DNA from: a virus
IMG/VR virus record: IMGVR_UViG_3300042502_000027
Span: 1-27,983 of that record
Length of the DNA stretch: 27,983 nt
Reading direction: 5' to 3' (one strand)
The translations under genes were made by a program, and so were the position numbers. The notes under the pieces are model-generated. The model made no database searches. It worked only from the letters and a program-made list of their open reading frames with translations, and was not told where the DNA came from. Positions within the stretch are counted from its first letter, which is position 1; every line of letters starts with the position of its first letter. Positions 5,328 through 13,872 of the stretch are shown here, piece after piece.

Positions 5328-7352
5328 TTATTGTCCTTGCTGAAACGCGTTTGGCACTCTTCCTGCCGTGATGCCGGTCAAACTGTAAGGCACAGTCTTG
5401 CCGGCAAAGCGTGAGAAGTCGTTCAGTTTCTTTTGCAATGTCGCCATTGCACTGGTGTCAGTCAATGCGCGGCGCACAAGATCAGGGTCTTCGGAGACAA
5501 GTATCTTTGCAACAGCATCGCGTTGTGCCTCTGTCATATTCTTATTTTGTTTGGTTGCAACTTTTTTCACAATGCTTACTGCTGATGATGCCATCGTCAA
5601 AGGATTTGCCGACATCACATTTGCAATCTCTTCGGCAGAGATATTCATTCCAGTGCGAGCCGCCTGCAACAATGTTGGAGCAGTTGAAGACCCACCAAGA
5701 ATGTAACTCTTGGCGGCTTGAGACTGAGCCGCAGTGTTGATGCGTTGCAAGATGCCAGCTAGTTCATCGCCAGGATAAATCGTCCGCAATATCAAACCCT
5801 CCTTAGAGTTTGCATTTGCAAGATTTGCCATCATTGATGTGCGTGTGCCAGTTGTCATTTTGTTGCGGATGGCATCCATAGTGCCTGCGCGGAATGCGGA
5901 CAGCGCGCCAGGCTTTTGCGACAACTCTTCCACCAAAATAGCAACCTCATCTGCACTTTTGCCAAATACCTTACGGCCATCATCGAATGCATCCCTTGCG
6001 GTGCGCCTCACAGCGGCCTGCAAACGCGCATCAGCGAGCTTCTTCGATGATGTGTCTATTGCATCACGCAATGCTTCTTCAACCTCTTTGAGAGCGCCAC
6101 CAACACCGCCACGGCCTGTTTGATATGCCTGATCTACTGATGTCTGAATACCACGCCGAATTACCTCGGCATCTTCCAGTGTGGGTGTGCGGTTGAAGTT
6201 GATGTTGCCATTCTTGTCAAATGAGAAAAATGGCTTTTTGCCGGTTTGTGCAATATAGATATCGTTGATATCTTTTACTGCTGATGGTGAACGCTTCAAG
6301 GCATCAGTCACACTTTGCAACAATGTTGAGTCAATAACTCCACCAGTTCCAAAAGCATCTTTGTATGCCTCTGTTTCAAGTTCTTTGAGTTGCTTGTCAT
6401 TCAACTTGAATTGACGCAACACATTACCCTCTTGGCCAGCCAGAGTCTTTTGCATATCTGTCAGCACTGAGGTGCGTAGCTCTTCAGGTCTGCGCGTCAA
6501 AGACGACATCAATGTGGTTGATGGTTTTCCACCTTGAGCGTACAGACCGCGCACAGCGGCCAGCAATGTGGCGTTCTCAGCCATGATCTCACCGCGAGCA
6601 ATGCGGTCAATGATCTCATCTGTGGTGAGTCCAGTTTCACCCGCCAAACGCTGTAATTCAGTCTCAACTACTTTTGCGCCACGGCCACCAGCAAGACGGC
6701 GAGCAAAGTCTGTGACCTTATCAACAAGCATTCCAGTGCCGGTAATGGCCGTCTTTACTACTGGTGCAACGGTTGCGCCGACTGCTGTACCGCCAGGCAC
6801 ATTTGCCAAACGACTAAAGACATCACCCTCACCAGACAGGAATCCGGTTGTGCCCCCATACAAACCGCCAAGCGCAGATGTTCCAACCAATCCTCTGACG
6901 ACATCTGCGGTTGTCTTTGCCGCCATAGGCACTGTTGCTGGTGCGGCTGCACCACCAGTTCCTAATGTGACGGCAGCCGCAGGCAATAGACCGCCAAAAG
7001 CCTCATAGCCAAGCGATTCAAATGGCCTGTCCTTTTGATAGGCTTTTGTTTTTGACCTGATGTCAGCCAACGCTGTTTGATAGTCTTCGCCAGCCATTGA
7101 ACGCAAATAAGCCTCTGCCTCATCAGCGCCTGTCAATGTTGCGCCTTGTGCAATTGCACGCAAACGCTGTGTAGGCGCTGGTGGCGCAACTGCAACAGGA
7201 ATTGGCGCAACTTGCGTTGGTGCTTGCTGAGTAGGCAAACCACCAGCAACCTCCTTCAATGCTTCCAACTTTTCCATTGACAGTTTTGAAAAGTCACCCT
7301 TTTGGATAGCCTCTAGTTCTTCATAACTGAATTGACTTAGTCCATCACTCAT
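5328..7352 (-). CDS. Large internal virion/ejection protein
   Basis: This 674-residue, largely alpha-helical protein opens FSYEELEAIQKGDFSKLS, a start I associate with phage ejection-type proteins. A Pro/Ala-rich linker follows, then a small-residue hydrophobic region at about 115-175 (EAFGGLLPAAAVTLGTGGAA, GLVGTSALGGLYGGTTGFLSG). That region could insert into membrane during DNA entry. The rest is long charged helices. It sits between two other virion-interior candidates, overlapping the upstream one by 4 bases. Composition resembles P22 gp16/gp20 and T7 gp15/gp16 class proteins, without a recognisable lytic domain. Confidence 0.75.
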   Translation of the reverse strand: MSDGLSQFSYEELEAIQKGDFSKLSMEKLEALKEVAGGLPTQQAPTQVAPIPVAVAPPAPTQRLRAIAQGATLTGADEAEAYLRSMAGEDYQTALADIRSKTKAYQKDRPFESLGYEAFGGLLPAAAVTLGTGGAAAPATVPMAAKTTADVVRGLVGTSALGGLYGGTTGFLSGEGDVFSRLANVPGGTAVGATVAPVVKTAITGTGMLVDKVTDFARRLAGGRGAKVVETELQRLAGETGLTTDEIIDRIARGEIMAENATLLAAVRGLYAQGGKPSTTLMSSLTRRPEELRTSVLTDMQKTLAGQEGNVLRQFKLNDKQLKELETEAYKDAFGTGGVIDSTLLQSVTDALKRSPSAVKDINDIYIAQTGKKPFFSFDKNGNINFNRTPTLEDAEVIRRGIQTSVDQAYQTGRGGVGGALKEVEEALRDAIDTSSKKLADARLQAAVRRTARDAFDDGRKVFGKSADEVAILVEELSQKPGALSAFRAGTMDAIRNKMTTGTRTSMMANLANANSKEGLILRTIYPGDELAGILQRINTAAQSQAAKSYILGGSSTAPTLLQAARTGMNISAEEIANVMSANPLTMASSAVSIVKKVATKQNKNMTEAQRDAVAKILVSEDPDLVRRALTDTSAMATLQKKLNDFSRFAGKTVPYSLTGITAGRVPNAFQQGQ

Positions 7353-8920
7353 CGTTTTCCTCCAGAGGCTTTGCGTCTGTCAATCTCTTGTTGCACCGCA
7401 TTTTGCAATGGATTTGCTGCTGGTGCGCCATAGACTGGCACTTCATACATTGGCGCAATCTGTGCCAACGATGGGATCGTTCTGACCGCTGTACTTAACA
7501 ACTGTCCATGCGATTCAGCCCTTGCTCTTGCTGATCTTTGTGCAGCAAGTAAACCGACACGCAACTCGCCTGCCGTCAAACTTACATCACCACCAGCAGC
7601 GCGGCGCAAAATTGCTCGCTCTGCATCAGTCAATGTACCTTGTCCACGCATTTGAGATGCTGCATCAAGTTCTTGCTGTGCAAGTCCTTGCACAACAGTG
7701 GCGGTATTTTTAAGGATTTGATCTGCATCAGCGCCAGCAACATTTAATTGTTTGCCAACACGCAATAGTGTTGCTCTGAAGTCAGCGGCAGGACCAGTGA
7801 TTGCCGTATCAAGTGCAGGCAAAATTCTGTCAATGTTTGCAAGTGTTGCATTGGCAGACCGCGCCATATCTCTTGATGCGGCAAGGTCTTTGACTCCCTG
7901 CTCATATGCAAGCGCAAGGCCACCTTTTTCTGCGTTTTGAGTTATGTTGGCAGCGCCTGATCTGCGAATCGCCATGATGTTTTCGATGGTGATCGGCATC
8001 TTTGCCGCTTCTAATAATTTAACTTCAGCTGGCGATGCTTCTGGTTTTTCGTAAGGCATTACGCCTGTAACGACTCTTCTATCGCCTTTTTTGTTGTACT
8101 GCACCATTTGAGTTTGACCGCCAACCACTTCAGGAACAGCAGCACCAAACTCTTCAGCGCCCAAGTCAGCAGGCGCAATTGACGCTGGGATTGGACCTTG
8201 TTTGGTCATGTAATAGTAATTGCCATCAGCACCCTTGAATGCTTGGCCTGTGATCTCTGGTGGCTGAGACAGCTTTAAGAGTTCTGCTCTGCCCTCTTTG
8301 GCAGGCATACGCCGCAAGATGTCCATCTGCACTTGCGTCAAAGCAGGCATACCGCCAGTTGTTGCAGTACCGGCAGGCATAGGCTGACCAATCATTGCAG
8401 CGCGTTGCGGTGTAGGACCGGCTTGTCCACCGCCAACAGACAATGCTTGTATTGGTGTCATTGGTGCGCCAGCAGTTGGCATTTGAGTGAACATATTTCG
8501 ATATGCTTCCTCATCAGCCACTTGACGCTTGTACTCATCCAACTTCTGCTTGGTCAGCATCTGCTCAATGGCATTCTTCTGTGCGCCTTGGTAGCCAGCA
8601 GTGCCAGCCTCATACGCGCTGCCGAGTGCTTCACCAAGTCCAATAGGTCTTGTGGTGTAGCCACTGTTCTTCAGCAGCGACATGGCCGCACTCATCAGTG
8701 CCTGAGACTGCATCTGCTTTTGCTGCTCCCTTGACAGGTACTCGTTCAATCCTGAGTCAGCACCGCCAAACAGTAAGCCGCCAAGGTTTGATGCAAACGA
8801 TGATGGCGCGACATTTGATGCTGGCACTTGGAAATCGGAATAAGGCACTGCCGCTGGATTGGCAAGTTCTCTGATTCTTGCTGTTTCAGCAAACATCTGT
8901 TGCAATTCTTCATTAGTCAT
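7349..8920 (-). CDS. Internal virion/ejection protein
   Basis: This 523-residue protein has an N-terminal helical part, then LGEALGSAYEAGTAGYQGAQ, a pattern repeated in many phage internal proteins. A Gly/Pro/Ala/Met-rich middle follows (about 150-210), and then a C-terminal helical bundle containing GQGTLTDAERAILRRAAGG. The last motif is common in large podovirus virion proteins. There is no signal peptide or catalytic motif. It has an SD-like AGGTG before the ATG at 8920, and its stop overlaps the next start by 4 bases. Expected to be inside the capsid and ejected with DNA; this is inferred from composition and position. Confidence 0.75.
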   Translation of the reverse strand: MTNEELQQMFAETARIRELANPAAVPYSDFQVPASNVAPSSFASNLGGLLFGGADSGLNEYLSREQQKQMQSQALMSAAMSLLKNSGYTTRPIGLGEALGSAYEAGTAGYQGAQKNAIEQMLTKQKLDEYKRQVADEEAYRNMFTQMPTAGAPMTPIQALSVGGGQAGPTPQRAAMIGQPMPAGTATTGGMPALTQVQMDILRRMPAKEGRAELLKLSQPPEITGQAFKGADGNYYYMTKQGPIPASIAPADLGAEEFGAAVPEVVGGQTQMVQYNKKGDRRVVTGVMPYEKPEASPAEVKLLEAAKMPITIENIMAIRRSGAANITQNAEKGGLALAYEQGVKDLAASRDMARSANATLANIDRILPALDTAITGPAADFRATLLRVGKQLNVAGADADQILKNTATVVQGLAQQELDAASQMRGQGTLTDAERAILRRAAGGDVSLTAGELRVGLLAAQRSARARAESHGQLLSTAVRTIPSLAQIAPMYEVPVYGAPAANPLQNAVQQEIDRRKASGGKR

Positions 8921-8928
8921 ATGTCACC

Positions 8929-9303
8929 TCATCCAAGTAAGCCGCCACTGCGCACACCGTACATCTTCAGCAGTTCTTCATAGTTCTGATTGCTGCCCAT
9001 GGGCAATTGCGGCATTTCCATTTGCGGCATTGGCGCTTGTTGCTGTTCTTCTTGTTTCCCAAGAAGTGAACCCATTGATGTAAGCGCAGATTTCCAATCA
9101 AAGCCAGTAGGCATCTGACCAAACGATGATGGTGGCATCATGCCTGTGCCGGTTGCTGAATCAGCATATGTATTTCTTGGCATCGTCATACCAAGATTCA
9201 TGCTTGGCTTGCCGCCATACAAGTCCATGCCAGTACCCATTTGCGGCATACGCATACCGCCTGCGGCATTGCCACCGCCAAATAAGTTCGTTAAGTAGTT
9301 CAT
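8929..9303 (-). CDS. Met/Gly/Pro-rich putative internal virion protein
   Basis: This 124-residue protein is of low complexity, dominated by Met, Gly, Gln and Pro (for example MRMPQMGTGMDLYGG, QQQAPMPQMEMPQLPMG). It has an amphipathic segment in WKSALTSMGSLLGKQEEQQQ and ends MYGVRSGGLLG. Such proteins often sit between ejection proteins in podovirus genomes and are probably disordered before assembly. It is encoded between two longer internal proteins and overlaps the upstream one by 4 bases. No enzymatic role is suggested. Confidence 0.65.
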   Translation of the reverse strand: MNYLTNLFGGGNAAGGMRMPQMGTGMDLYGGKPSMNLGMTMPRNTYADSATGTGMMPPSSFGQMPTGFDWKSALTSMGSLLGKQEEQQQAPMPQMEMPQLPMGSNQNYEELLKMYGVRSGGLLG

Positions 9304-10079
9304 CCGAATAAGCCTCCAAGCAGACCGCCGCCAATTGCGCCAATCGCTGTGCCAACGCCTGGGAAGATTGATCCAAGCTGTGCGCCAGCCAATGCGCCAC
9401 CCAATGCGCCTGACGCAACATTGCGACTTGTTGGCTGACTTGATGTGCCTGTCATTGTTTGTCCAAGATTTGCTGGCTGTGCGCTCATCGCAGACTGCTG
9501 AAGTGCTAAACGCTGCAATGGTAAGTTGCGCTCTGCATCAAGTTTCAATTGTGCGTACTGTTGGCGCGTCAATCCAAGATTCATGGCGTTTTGAAAGCCG
9601 CGCATATTCATCTCACGCGCTTCTTGAGCCAGTCGTGCTGCTTGGCCAAAGCCAGCAGAGCGCAACTGTCCGGCAGTGCGTGCGGCCTCTTGCAGTGCCG
9701 CTTCATTTGTCAATGCAGACTGCACCCCATAGCGTGAGCCACCAAAGGCTTTGGCGGCAGTTGCTCTGTTTGCGTCTTGCAAAGCCTGCATCTGGCGTGA
9801 ACGCTCGATGTCTTGCAAAGATTGCTGAACAACTTGCTCTTCATATGGGTTTTGGAAAGCCGCAATATCTTCAGCGCCAAAGGGTTTCATGCTGGCTTCA
9901 AACAAAGCCGCTTCACCAGCCTCGTAGCGTGGATCGAATCCAGCGAATTGCTGAACACCAAGACCGCCAGCCGTAGAACGCGCTAAATCTAAATTAGATA
10001 AATAAGCTGCACGCGCTGCTGGATCAATACTTGTCGTTTGCCCTTGCGTTGATGTTTGTGGTTTTCCACCCTTAGACAT
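9300..10079 (-). CDS. Putative DNA-ejection protein with Gly-rich hydrophobic C-terminus
   Basis: This 259-residue protein has a Ser/Thr/Gln-rich N-terminus, then FQNPYEEQVVQQSLQDIERS and FGGSRYGVQSALTNEAALQ. These recur in phage virion proteins I associate with ejection (P22 gp7-like by analogy). The centre is long Gln/Ala-rich helices. The last 35 residues are Gly/Ala/Leu-rich with alternating small residues (ALGGALAGAQLGSIFPGVG, GAIGGGLLGGLFG), like a glycine-zipper membrane segment. It is the first long member of the ejection block after the GNAT-like gene. Membrane insertion during infection is an inference. Confidence 0.72.
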   Translation of the reverse strand: MSKGGKPQTSTQGQTTSIDPAARAAYLSNLDLARSTAGGLGVQQFAGFDPRYEAGEAALFEASMKPFGAEDIAAFQNPYEEQVVQQSLQDIERSRQMQALQDANRATAAKAFGGSRYGVQSALTNEAALQEAARTAGQLRSAGFGQAARLAQEAREMNMRGFQNAMNLGLTRQQYAQLKLDAERNLPLQRLALQQSAMSAQPANLGQTMTGTSSQPTSRNVASGALGGALAGAQLGSIFPGVGTAIGAIGGGLLGGLFG

Positions 10080-10088
10080 AAGTCACCC

Positions 10089-10457
10089 CTATAAATCTTT
10101 GCACATTACGAACCACTTTGGCTCGTATCCCCTGTCTCTTAAAAATGTCCTCTCCCAACCCTTACGGCCAGCGAGAGACACTCGGCTGCAACCTTCACTC
10201 TTCCCCCACGATTCGATGATAGGTTGCATCAATCGGAGTTCATCTAGGTCGCCGCCAGCAAGGAAGAAGTGCAAATCCTTTAACTGCGGGTAGACAATGA
10301 TCTCTGTCACTATTACTGAATCAAGACCTGGCCAGAGCTGAAAATGACCTTTCTCAATGCCTTCAGCAATATCCTCAACACTGTGACTGCCTCCAGAGTA
10401 TTCTAGTGCCGCAGCCACATGATGGCGCAGTCTCTCAAACTCTTCCCAATCAATCAA
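10089..10457 (-). CDS. GNAT-like virion-module protein (TTG start)
   Basis: This 122-residue protein has beta strands around SVIVTEIIVYPQ and KDLHFFLAGG, a helix DELRLMQPIIESWGKSEGC, and GRKGWERTFLRDRGYEPKW at the end. This order matches the C-terminal half of GNAT acetyltransferase folds, where a Gly-rich turn and the final G-Y strand-helix sit near the acetyl-CoA site. Similar short proteins sit before ejection proteins in T7-like and related phages (gp13 position). Whether it retains acetyltransferase activity is unknown. The start is TTG at 10457, overlapping the upstream stop as TTGA with AGGTAAG nearby. Confidence 0.65.
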   Translation of the reverse strand: MIDWEEFERLRHHVAAALEYSGGSHSVEDIAEGIEKGHFQLWPGLDSVIVTEIIVYPQLKDLHFFLAGGDLDELRLMQPIIESWGKSEGCSRVSLAGRKGWERTFLRDRGYEPKWFVMCKDL

Positions 10458-11935
10458 CGCTTACCTGACGCAACAGCATCAACTCTGGTCACGCCAACGC
10501 GCCAATCTTCCAGCACAGCGCCTGTGTAGCGAATCTTGACCTGACGGCCAGAGAACCGCGCATCTGTGGGCTGTGACGCTGAATACGGGCCGTGTGTCGT
10601 TTCCACTGATGTCGGATACATCCGAGACTTGAAGCTGATCTGCACCTCGCCAAGCGCCATCTCGTCTGGTATCACTTGACGCACCGACATGATGTTCTCT
10701 CCCACGCCAATCTCGTACGGTCCAGACTCGGCATAGACAGAGCCACCGTCATAGCCAAATCCGACTTCATGCTCGTAGATATAGCCTGATGCGTCAACCA
10801 TGATGGGGTAGAGGTAAACGCCACGGTCTACGCCAGCAGTGCGCCCCATCGTGCCAATGTTCCAATGGCCTTCGCGGTAGTTGTAGATGACATAAGAGTC
10901 AACTTCATTGCTCGCGCTTGATGGGTAGAACCACCACACCTCACCGTATTTGCTGTTGTGTACAGCATAGACTTTGCTGGCTTGGTTGTAGTTCATGTTG
11001 CTAAATACATAGTCCGAGACATCGCAAGGCAATGGCTTGACATAACCATCAAATACCCAGAATCCTGATCTGCTCATCCACATGGCGGCAGAGTCGATGG
11101 CCGCCACAGACTGACTCGATATCACGCCACAGCCTGAACCGGCACGCTCAAACGAATAGACATAGGGTAGGCCGACATAAGTCGCAGTGTGGACATCAAC
11201 ATCAGTGAATAGCAAATTGATGCCTCTGACGCGCTTTCCGCACTTCAGTGAGCCAACCGTGTTCAGTTCAAAGTCACCGGCCTGATTGGTGGCCGCCGCC
11301 GTCCATGTCGTGTTGTCCTCCTGATCTGACCACTTCACCAGACGCGGATTGCTGGACGCACCCAAAGCAAACAGGAATCGCTCGGCAGTAGACAGCAAGG
11401 CCGCGCAGCCGGTTGGCGCGTTGGTGATGGCCACCGCCAAGGTTGGCGTTGCAAAGTCAAGTTGCCATTCGTAGAGCTTGCCGTCAGTATCTGAACAAGC
11501 CACTAAATACTCGCCCCAAGTGTCCAGACTCCATGTGGTGGCAGGCGCTACTGCGCCAGCGTCAGGACGCGCCACGCCATAAGCAAATGAGCCATAGGTG
11601 TTGTAGCCATAGCCTGTGCCGCTGACGGCATCAGCGCGGCCAGATGCAATACCTGTTGGCGTGATCTCTTTAATCACATTGTTTTCGTCCACGGCGTAGA
11701 GCTTGGACTGCGTACCGGCAGCAATGTACCGCGCACCGGAATTCGTTCTCCAAGTCAATATTCCACGGCATAAGCCTGTCAGTGCAGTGGTTGACTTCTT
11801 GCGCCAGCCACCAATGGGTCTAAGCGTGTTTTCGTACCAACGCACAAGGTTTGCGTCATACCAGCGGCCAGCAGACTGATACTCTGTGCCATTACGGTAC
11901 ACGCCAGCAGGGATTTTGAGAGGTATGAGTGCCAT
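10454..11935 (-). CDS. Nozzle/hub-like virion protein (P22 gp10-like role suspected)
   Basis: This 493-residue beta-rich protein begins LIPLKIPAGVYRNGTEYQ, then GRWYDANLVRWYENTLRPIGGW. I recognise that opening from podovirus tail-hub proteins, often annotated as packaged-DNA stabilisation or structural proteins. Repeating blade-like segments follow (RYIAAGTQSKLYAVDENN, WGEYLVACSDTDGKLYEW, GEVWWFYPS, VYLYPIMVDASGYIYEHE), consistent with a beta-propeller. Its likely place is below the adaptor, closing or extending the short tail. The ATG at 11935 gives the family start; the frame stays open 41 codons further upstream, but those lie inside the preceding gene and look meaningless. Confidence 0.72.
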   Translation of the reverse strand: MALIPLKIPAGVYRNGTEYQSAGRWYDANLVRWYENTLRPIGGWRKKSTTALTGLCRGILTWRTNSGARYIAAGTQSKLYAVDENNVIKEITPTGIASGRADAVSGTGYGYNTYGSFAYGVARPDAGAVAPATTWSLDTWGEYLVACSDTDGKLYEWQLDFATPTLAVAITNAPTGCAALLSTAERFLFALGASSNPRLVKWSDQEDNTTWTAAATNQAGDFELNTVGSLKCGKRVRGINLLFTDVDVHTATYVGLPYVYSFERAGSGCGVISSQSVAAIDSAAMWMSRSGFWVFDGYVKPLPCDVSDYVFSNMNYNQASKVYAVHNSKYGEVWWFYPSSASNEVDSYVIYNYREGHWNIGTMGRTAGVDRGVYLYPIMVDASGYIYEHEVGFGYDGGSVYAESGPYEIGVGENIMSVRQVIPDEMALGEVQISFKSRMYPTSVETTHGPYSASQPTDARFSGRQVKIRYTGAVLEDWRVGVTRVDAVASGKR

Positions 11936-11942
11936 AGCTGAA

Positions 11943-12608
11943 TTATGCGGTTTCTGTTGACAAATTGGACACAAATGTGACAGTGGCAATGGCTGACGGT
12001 ACGGCTGGTCTGGTTGGGGTACTGCTGGCGGCAAAGTGCTCAAGACTGACACCAACATCTGTTGGCCGCCACATGATTTCTACATAGTCATTTGCCACCA
12101 AACTCACAAAGAAATTCATTGCGGCAATCAAGTGAGATGGGTCGCCAGAAGATTTTCTTGCCACAGCATGAAACCTGCTGTTTGAATTGTCGATGTTTGT
12201 GCCGTTCTTGCGAAACCACACATCCACATCTTGACCATCATTGGTAGTGTTCTTGAATTGGATGCTGAATTGCAGGTTGTAGATGCCAGACTGCGCCACA
12301 TTGAGCCTTGATGAATTGGACAAGGTAACGCCATTGCTGAAATCGGTGGTGTTAAAGGTGACGGCGTAGGCTGTGGTGGTGTTGGCCGCAGTCTGGTCTG
12401 TGGAGTCCTGAAAGCCACCATATGGCGAGTTGATCCACTTGCCACCACGCCTGCCGAACAACGCTGAAAACAACGCTGTGAGCTTGCTGAAGTAGGTATT
12501 CAGGCCGCCAAAGGATTGCGTGAAGAAACCTTGATCGTAGGCAACATCAGCCGCGCCAAGGTTTGGCGGTGTAGGTGGCGTTATCTGCTGATCAAGGTTA
12601 AGTGCCAT
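11943..12608 (-). CDS. C1q/TNF-like jelly-roll virion protein
   Basis: This 221-residue protein has an N-terminal helix-containing part (FFTQSFGGLNTYFSKLTALF, probably a particle attachment or trimerisation segment). It is followed from about residue 60 by a jelly-roll of C1q type. Telling pieces are TAYAVTFNTTDFSNGV, GIYNLQFSIQFKN, DVDVWFRKNGTNIDNSN, NFFVSLVANDYVEIMWRP and a final TVTFVSNLS. Such modules are common tips or decorations on phage tails and often bind host surface sugars. It lies between the lysis genes and the hub-like protein. The fold call is good; the location on the particle is inferred. Confidence 0.72.
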   Translation of the reverse strand: MALNLDQQITPPTPPNLGAADVAYDQGFFTQSFGGLNTYFSKLTALFSALFGRRGGKWINSPYGGFQDSTDQTAANTTTAYAVTFNTTDFSNGVTLSNSSRLNVAQSGIYNLQFSIQFKNTTNDGQDVDVWFRKNGTNIDNSNSRFHAVARKSSGDPSHLIAAMNFFVSLVANDYVEIMWRPTDVGVSLEHFAASSTPTRPAVPSAIATVTFVSNLSTETA

Positions 12609-12611
12609 GGT

Positions 12612-13076
12612 TTATGCCACCAAGCCGTTCAAGTAGGTAGTCTTACCGGCAACCTTGGTGGCGGTCAACTCTTGCTTCTTCAGGTTGTTCGGGTCATAGG
12701 ACACATGAACCCACCCGCTGTCGGGAATACCTGGCGTGTAAAACTCCAGAATCAATTGCGTGTACTCAAGGTTGTCCATGATCCACTGTGCGAGGTCAGC
12801 ATTGGCCACGCCAGGTATCTCAATATCAGCCGCCATACCCTTGCAATGGTCAGAGGTCTTAGAGCCTCCAACCGCCGCATTTGACTCCGGTGAACGGTAA
12901 GCGGAATTCACCTTCACGCCTTTGCCGTAATGGTCACGCACTGGCTGCAATACCTTCTCGCACAGCAGTCGCAGATTCTCGGTGGCTGTCTCATCGGGAT
13001 TATTTTCAAACCCCATGCGTATAGCCGTTTCTGATTTACACATCTCATGTAGCGAAAAATTTGCTGATAAGTTCAT
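12612..13076 (-). CDS. Peptidase M15 family endolysin (L,D- or D,D-carboxypeptidase type)
   Basis: This 154-residue protein opens SANFSLHEMCKSETA, the usual start of the phage M15_3 group. VNSAYRSPESNAAVGG is followed by SDHCKGMAADIE with zinc ligands H77 and D84. GWVHVSYDP supplies the third ligand H124, and E111 or nearby acts as the likely catalytic base. These enzymes cut peptide cross-links in peptidoglycan and release progeny. There is no signal sequence, so it would need a holin to reach the wall. It overlaps the spanin gene by 4 bases, confirming a lysis role. Length is typical. Confidence 0.9.
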   Translation of the reverse strand: MNLSANFSLHEMCKSETAIRMGFENNPDETATENLRLLCEKVLQPVRDHYGKGVKVNSAYRSPESNAAVGGSKTSDHCKGMAADIEIPGVANADLAQWIMDNLEYTQLILEFYTPGIPDSGWVHVSYDPNNLKKQELTATKVAGKTTYLNGLVA

Positions 13077-13555
13077 TTTGTGTTCCTTAAGGTTTCGTAG
13101 GCTTCAAGACAGGTATTCAGTTTCCGGATGGCGGCATCTCCATCGGCGGCGATCTGGAGAAGATCGGCAGCGACATCAACCGATCCACTAGATTCGGCTC
13201 TTGCTTCTCCGCTGTCACTTCCGCTGGCAACGGTGGCGGTTTCGGGCACTGAAACGCTTGGGCAGGTGGGCGCTTTGACAGGAAGCCGCAGCTTGAGACT
13301 GCCATTACTAAGATCAGCACGCAACTGATTTTCTTTAGCCTTTGCAACATTGTTCGCCTTTCGTAATGTGTCACCGTATGTCTGCGCTACCTTTGCCATC
13401 GCCTGCTCAGTCTCCCGCGCCTTGGCGTTGAGCGCGGCAATCTCAAGTTGTTGGCGCTGGTACTCTGAATCCTTGCCCTTGTAGTATCCACCGCCAAAGG
13501 CTGAAAGCACCGCCATGACGATGCCCAATAACACCCAAGGATTTAATAGACTCAT
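13073..13555 (-). CDS. Rz: Rz-like inner-membrane spanin (i-spanin)
   Basis: This 160-residue protein has an N-terminal signal anchor at about residues 5-25 (NPWVLLGIVMAVLSAFGGGYY). A charged helical periplasmic stretch follows (QQLEIAALNAKARETEQAMA, AKAKENQLRADL), then a Cys-containing C-terminal part. This is the Rz architecture: it anchors in the inner membrane and pairs with the outer-membrane lipoprotein Rz1 to disrupt the outer membrane in the last lysis step. Decisive support is a complete Rz1-like frame nested inside it. ATGA overlaps couple it to the genes on both sides. Confidence 0.88.
   Translation of the reverse strand: MSLLNPWVLLGIVMAVLSAFGGGYYKGKDSEYQRQQLEIAALNAKARETEQAMAKVAQTYGDTLRKANNVAKAKENQLRADLSNGSLKLRLPVKAPTCPSVSVPETATVASGSDSGEARAESSGSVDVAADLLQIAADGDAAIRKLNTCLEAYETLRNTK
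13117..13350 (-). CDS. Rz1: Rz1-like outer-membrane lipoprotein spanin nested inside Rz
   Basis: In another frame entirely inside the Rz gene, the ATG at 13350 opens a 77-residue protein. It has a basic signal peptide (LQRLKKISCVLILVMAVSS), a lipobox ending at C21, and a Pro-rich mature part (KRPPAQAFQCPKPPPLPAE). A short lipoprotein with prolines embedded out of frame in Rz is the textbook o-spanin layout. It would be lipid-anchored in the outer membrane and span the periplasm with Rz. The mature part is longer than lambda Rz1. Starts at 13374 exist but add residues before the signal peptide. Confidence 0.85.
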   Translation of the reverse strand: MLQRLKKISCVLILVMAVSSCGFLSKRPPAQAFQCPKPPPLPAEVTAEKQEPNLVDRLMSLPIFSRSPPMEMPPSGN

Positions 13556-13872
13556 GGTGCTGGCGGCTCGTTGTCGTTAGCCTCTGCCTTGGCAACTGCA
13601 TTGGCCACGGCTTTGACACCAGATCGTCCTGCAACACCGCCAAGCACACCAGTGATGAATACCATGATGGTGGAAATTTGGCTTGTGTAGACCTTGTCAA
13701 TTGCCGCCATCTGACCATTCATTGGTTGCGTCACATAGGTCACAGAGTACAAGAACATGGCCATTGCACCAAGCAGAATGGTCACCAAGATAACGATCAC
13801 AAAAGCCCAAACACGAATCTCGATTTCTTCGGCAGTCATGCGGCTTGATTTATTCATCACGACAGTTGGCAT
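13552..13872 (-). CDS. Two-helix membrane protein of the lysis cassette (holin candidate)
   Basis: This 106-residue protein has transmembrane helices at about residues 20-44 (RVWAFVIVILVTILLGAMAMFL region) and 64-83 (ISTIMVFITGVLGGVAGRSG), and a polar Ala-rich C-terminal tail ending NDNEPPAP. Size and topology fit a class II-like holin, with both ends probably cytoplasmic. It sits next to Rz and the M15 endolysin, where the holin is expected. A competing candidate is the single-helix protein at 14918. The ATG at 13872 shares a base with the upstream stop (TAATG). Confidence 0.65.
   Translation of the reverse strand: MPTVVMNKSSRMTAEEIEIRVWAFVIVILVTILLGAMAMFLYSVTYVTQPMNGQMAAIDKVYTSQISTIMVFITGVLGGVAGRSGVKAVANAVAKAEANDNEPPAP

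Noticed and set aside
9335-9976. 213-codon plus-strand open frame opposite the ejection protein
   Set aside because: Composition (Leu/Gln/Arg/Ser/His) is typical of antisense readout of Ala/Gln-rich helices; no motif, no Shine-Dalgarno, isolated in the opposite direction to its operon.
11936-12058. 41-codon upstream extension of the nozzle/hub-like gene
   Set aside because: It overlaps the coding end of the C1q-like gene and reads as Pro/Gln/Ser-rich nonsense; the family-typical start IPLKIPAGVYRNG follows the ATG at 11935.
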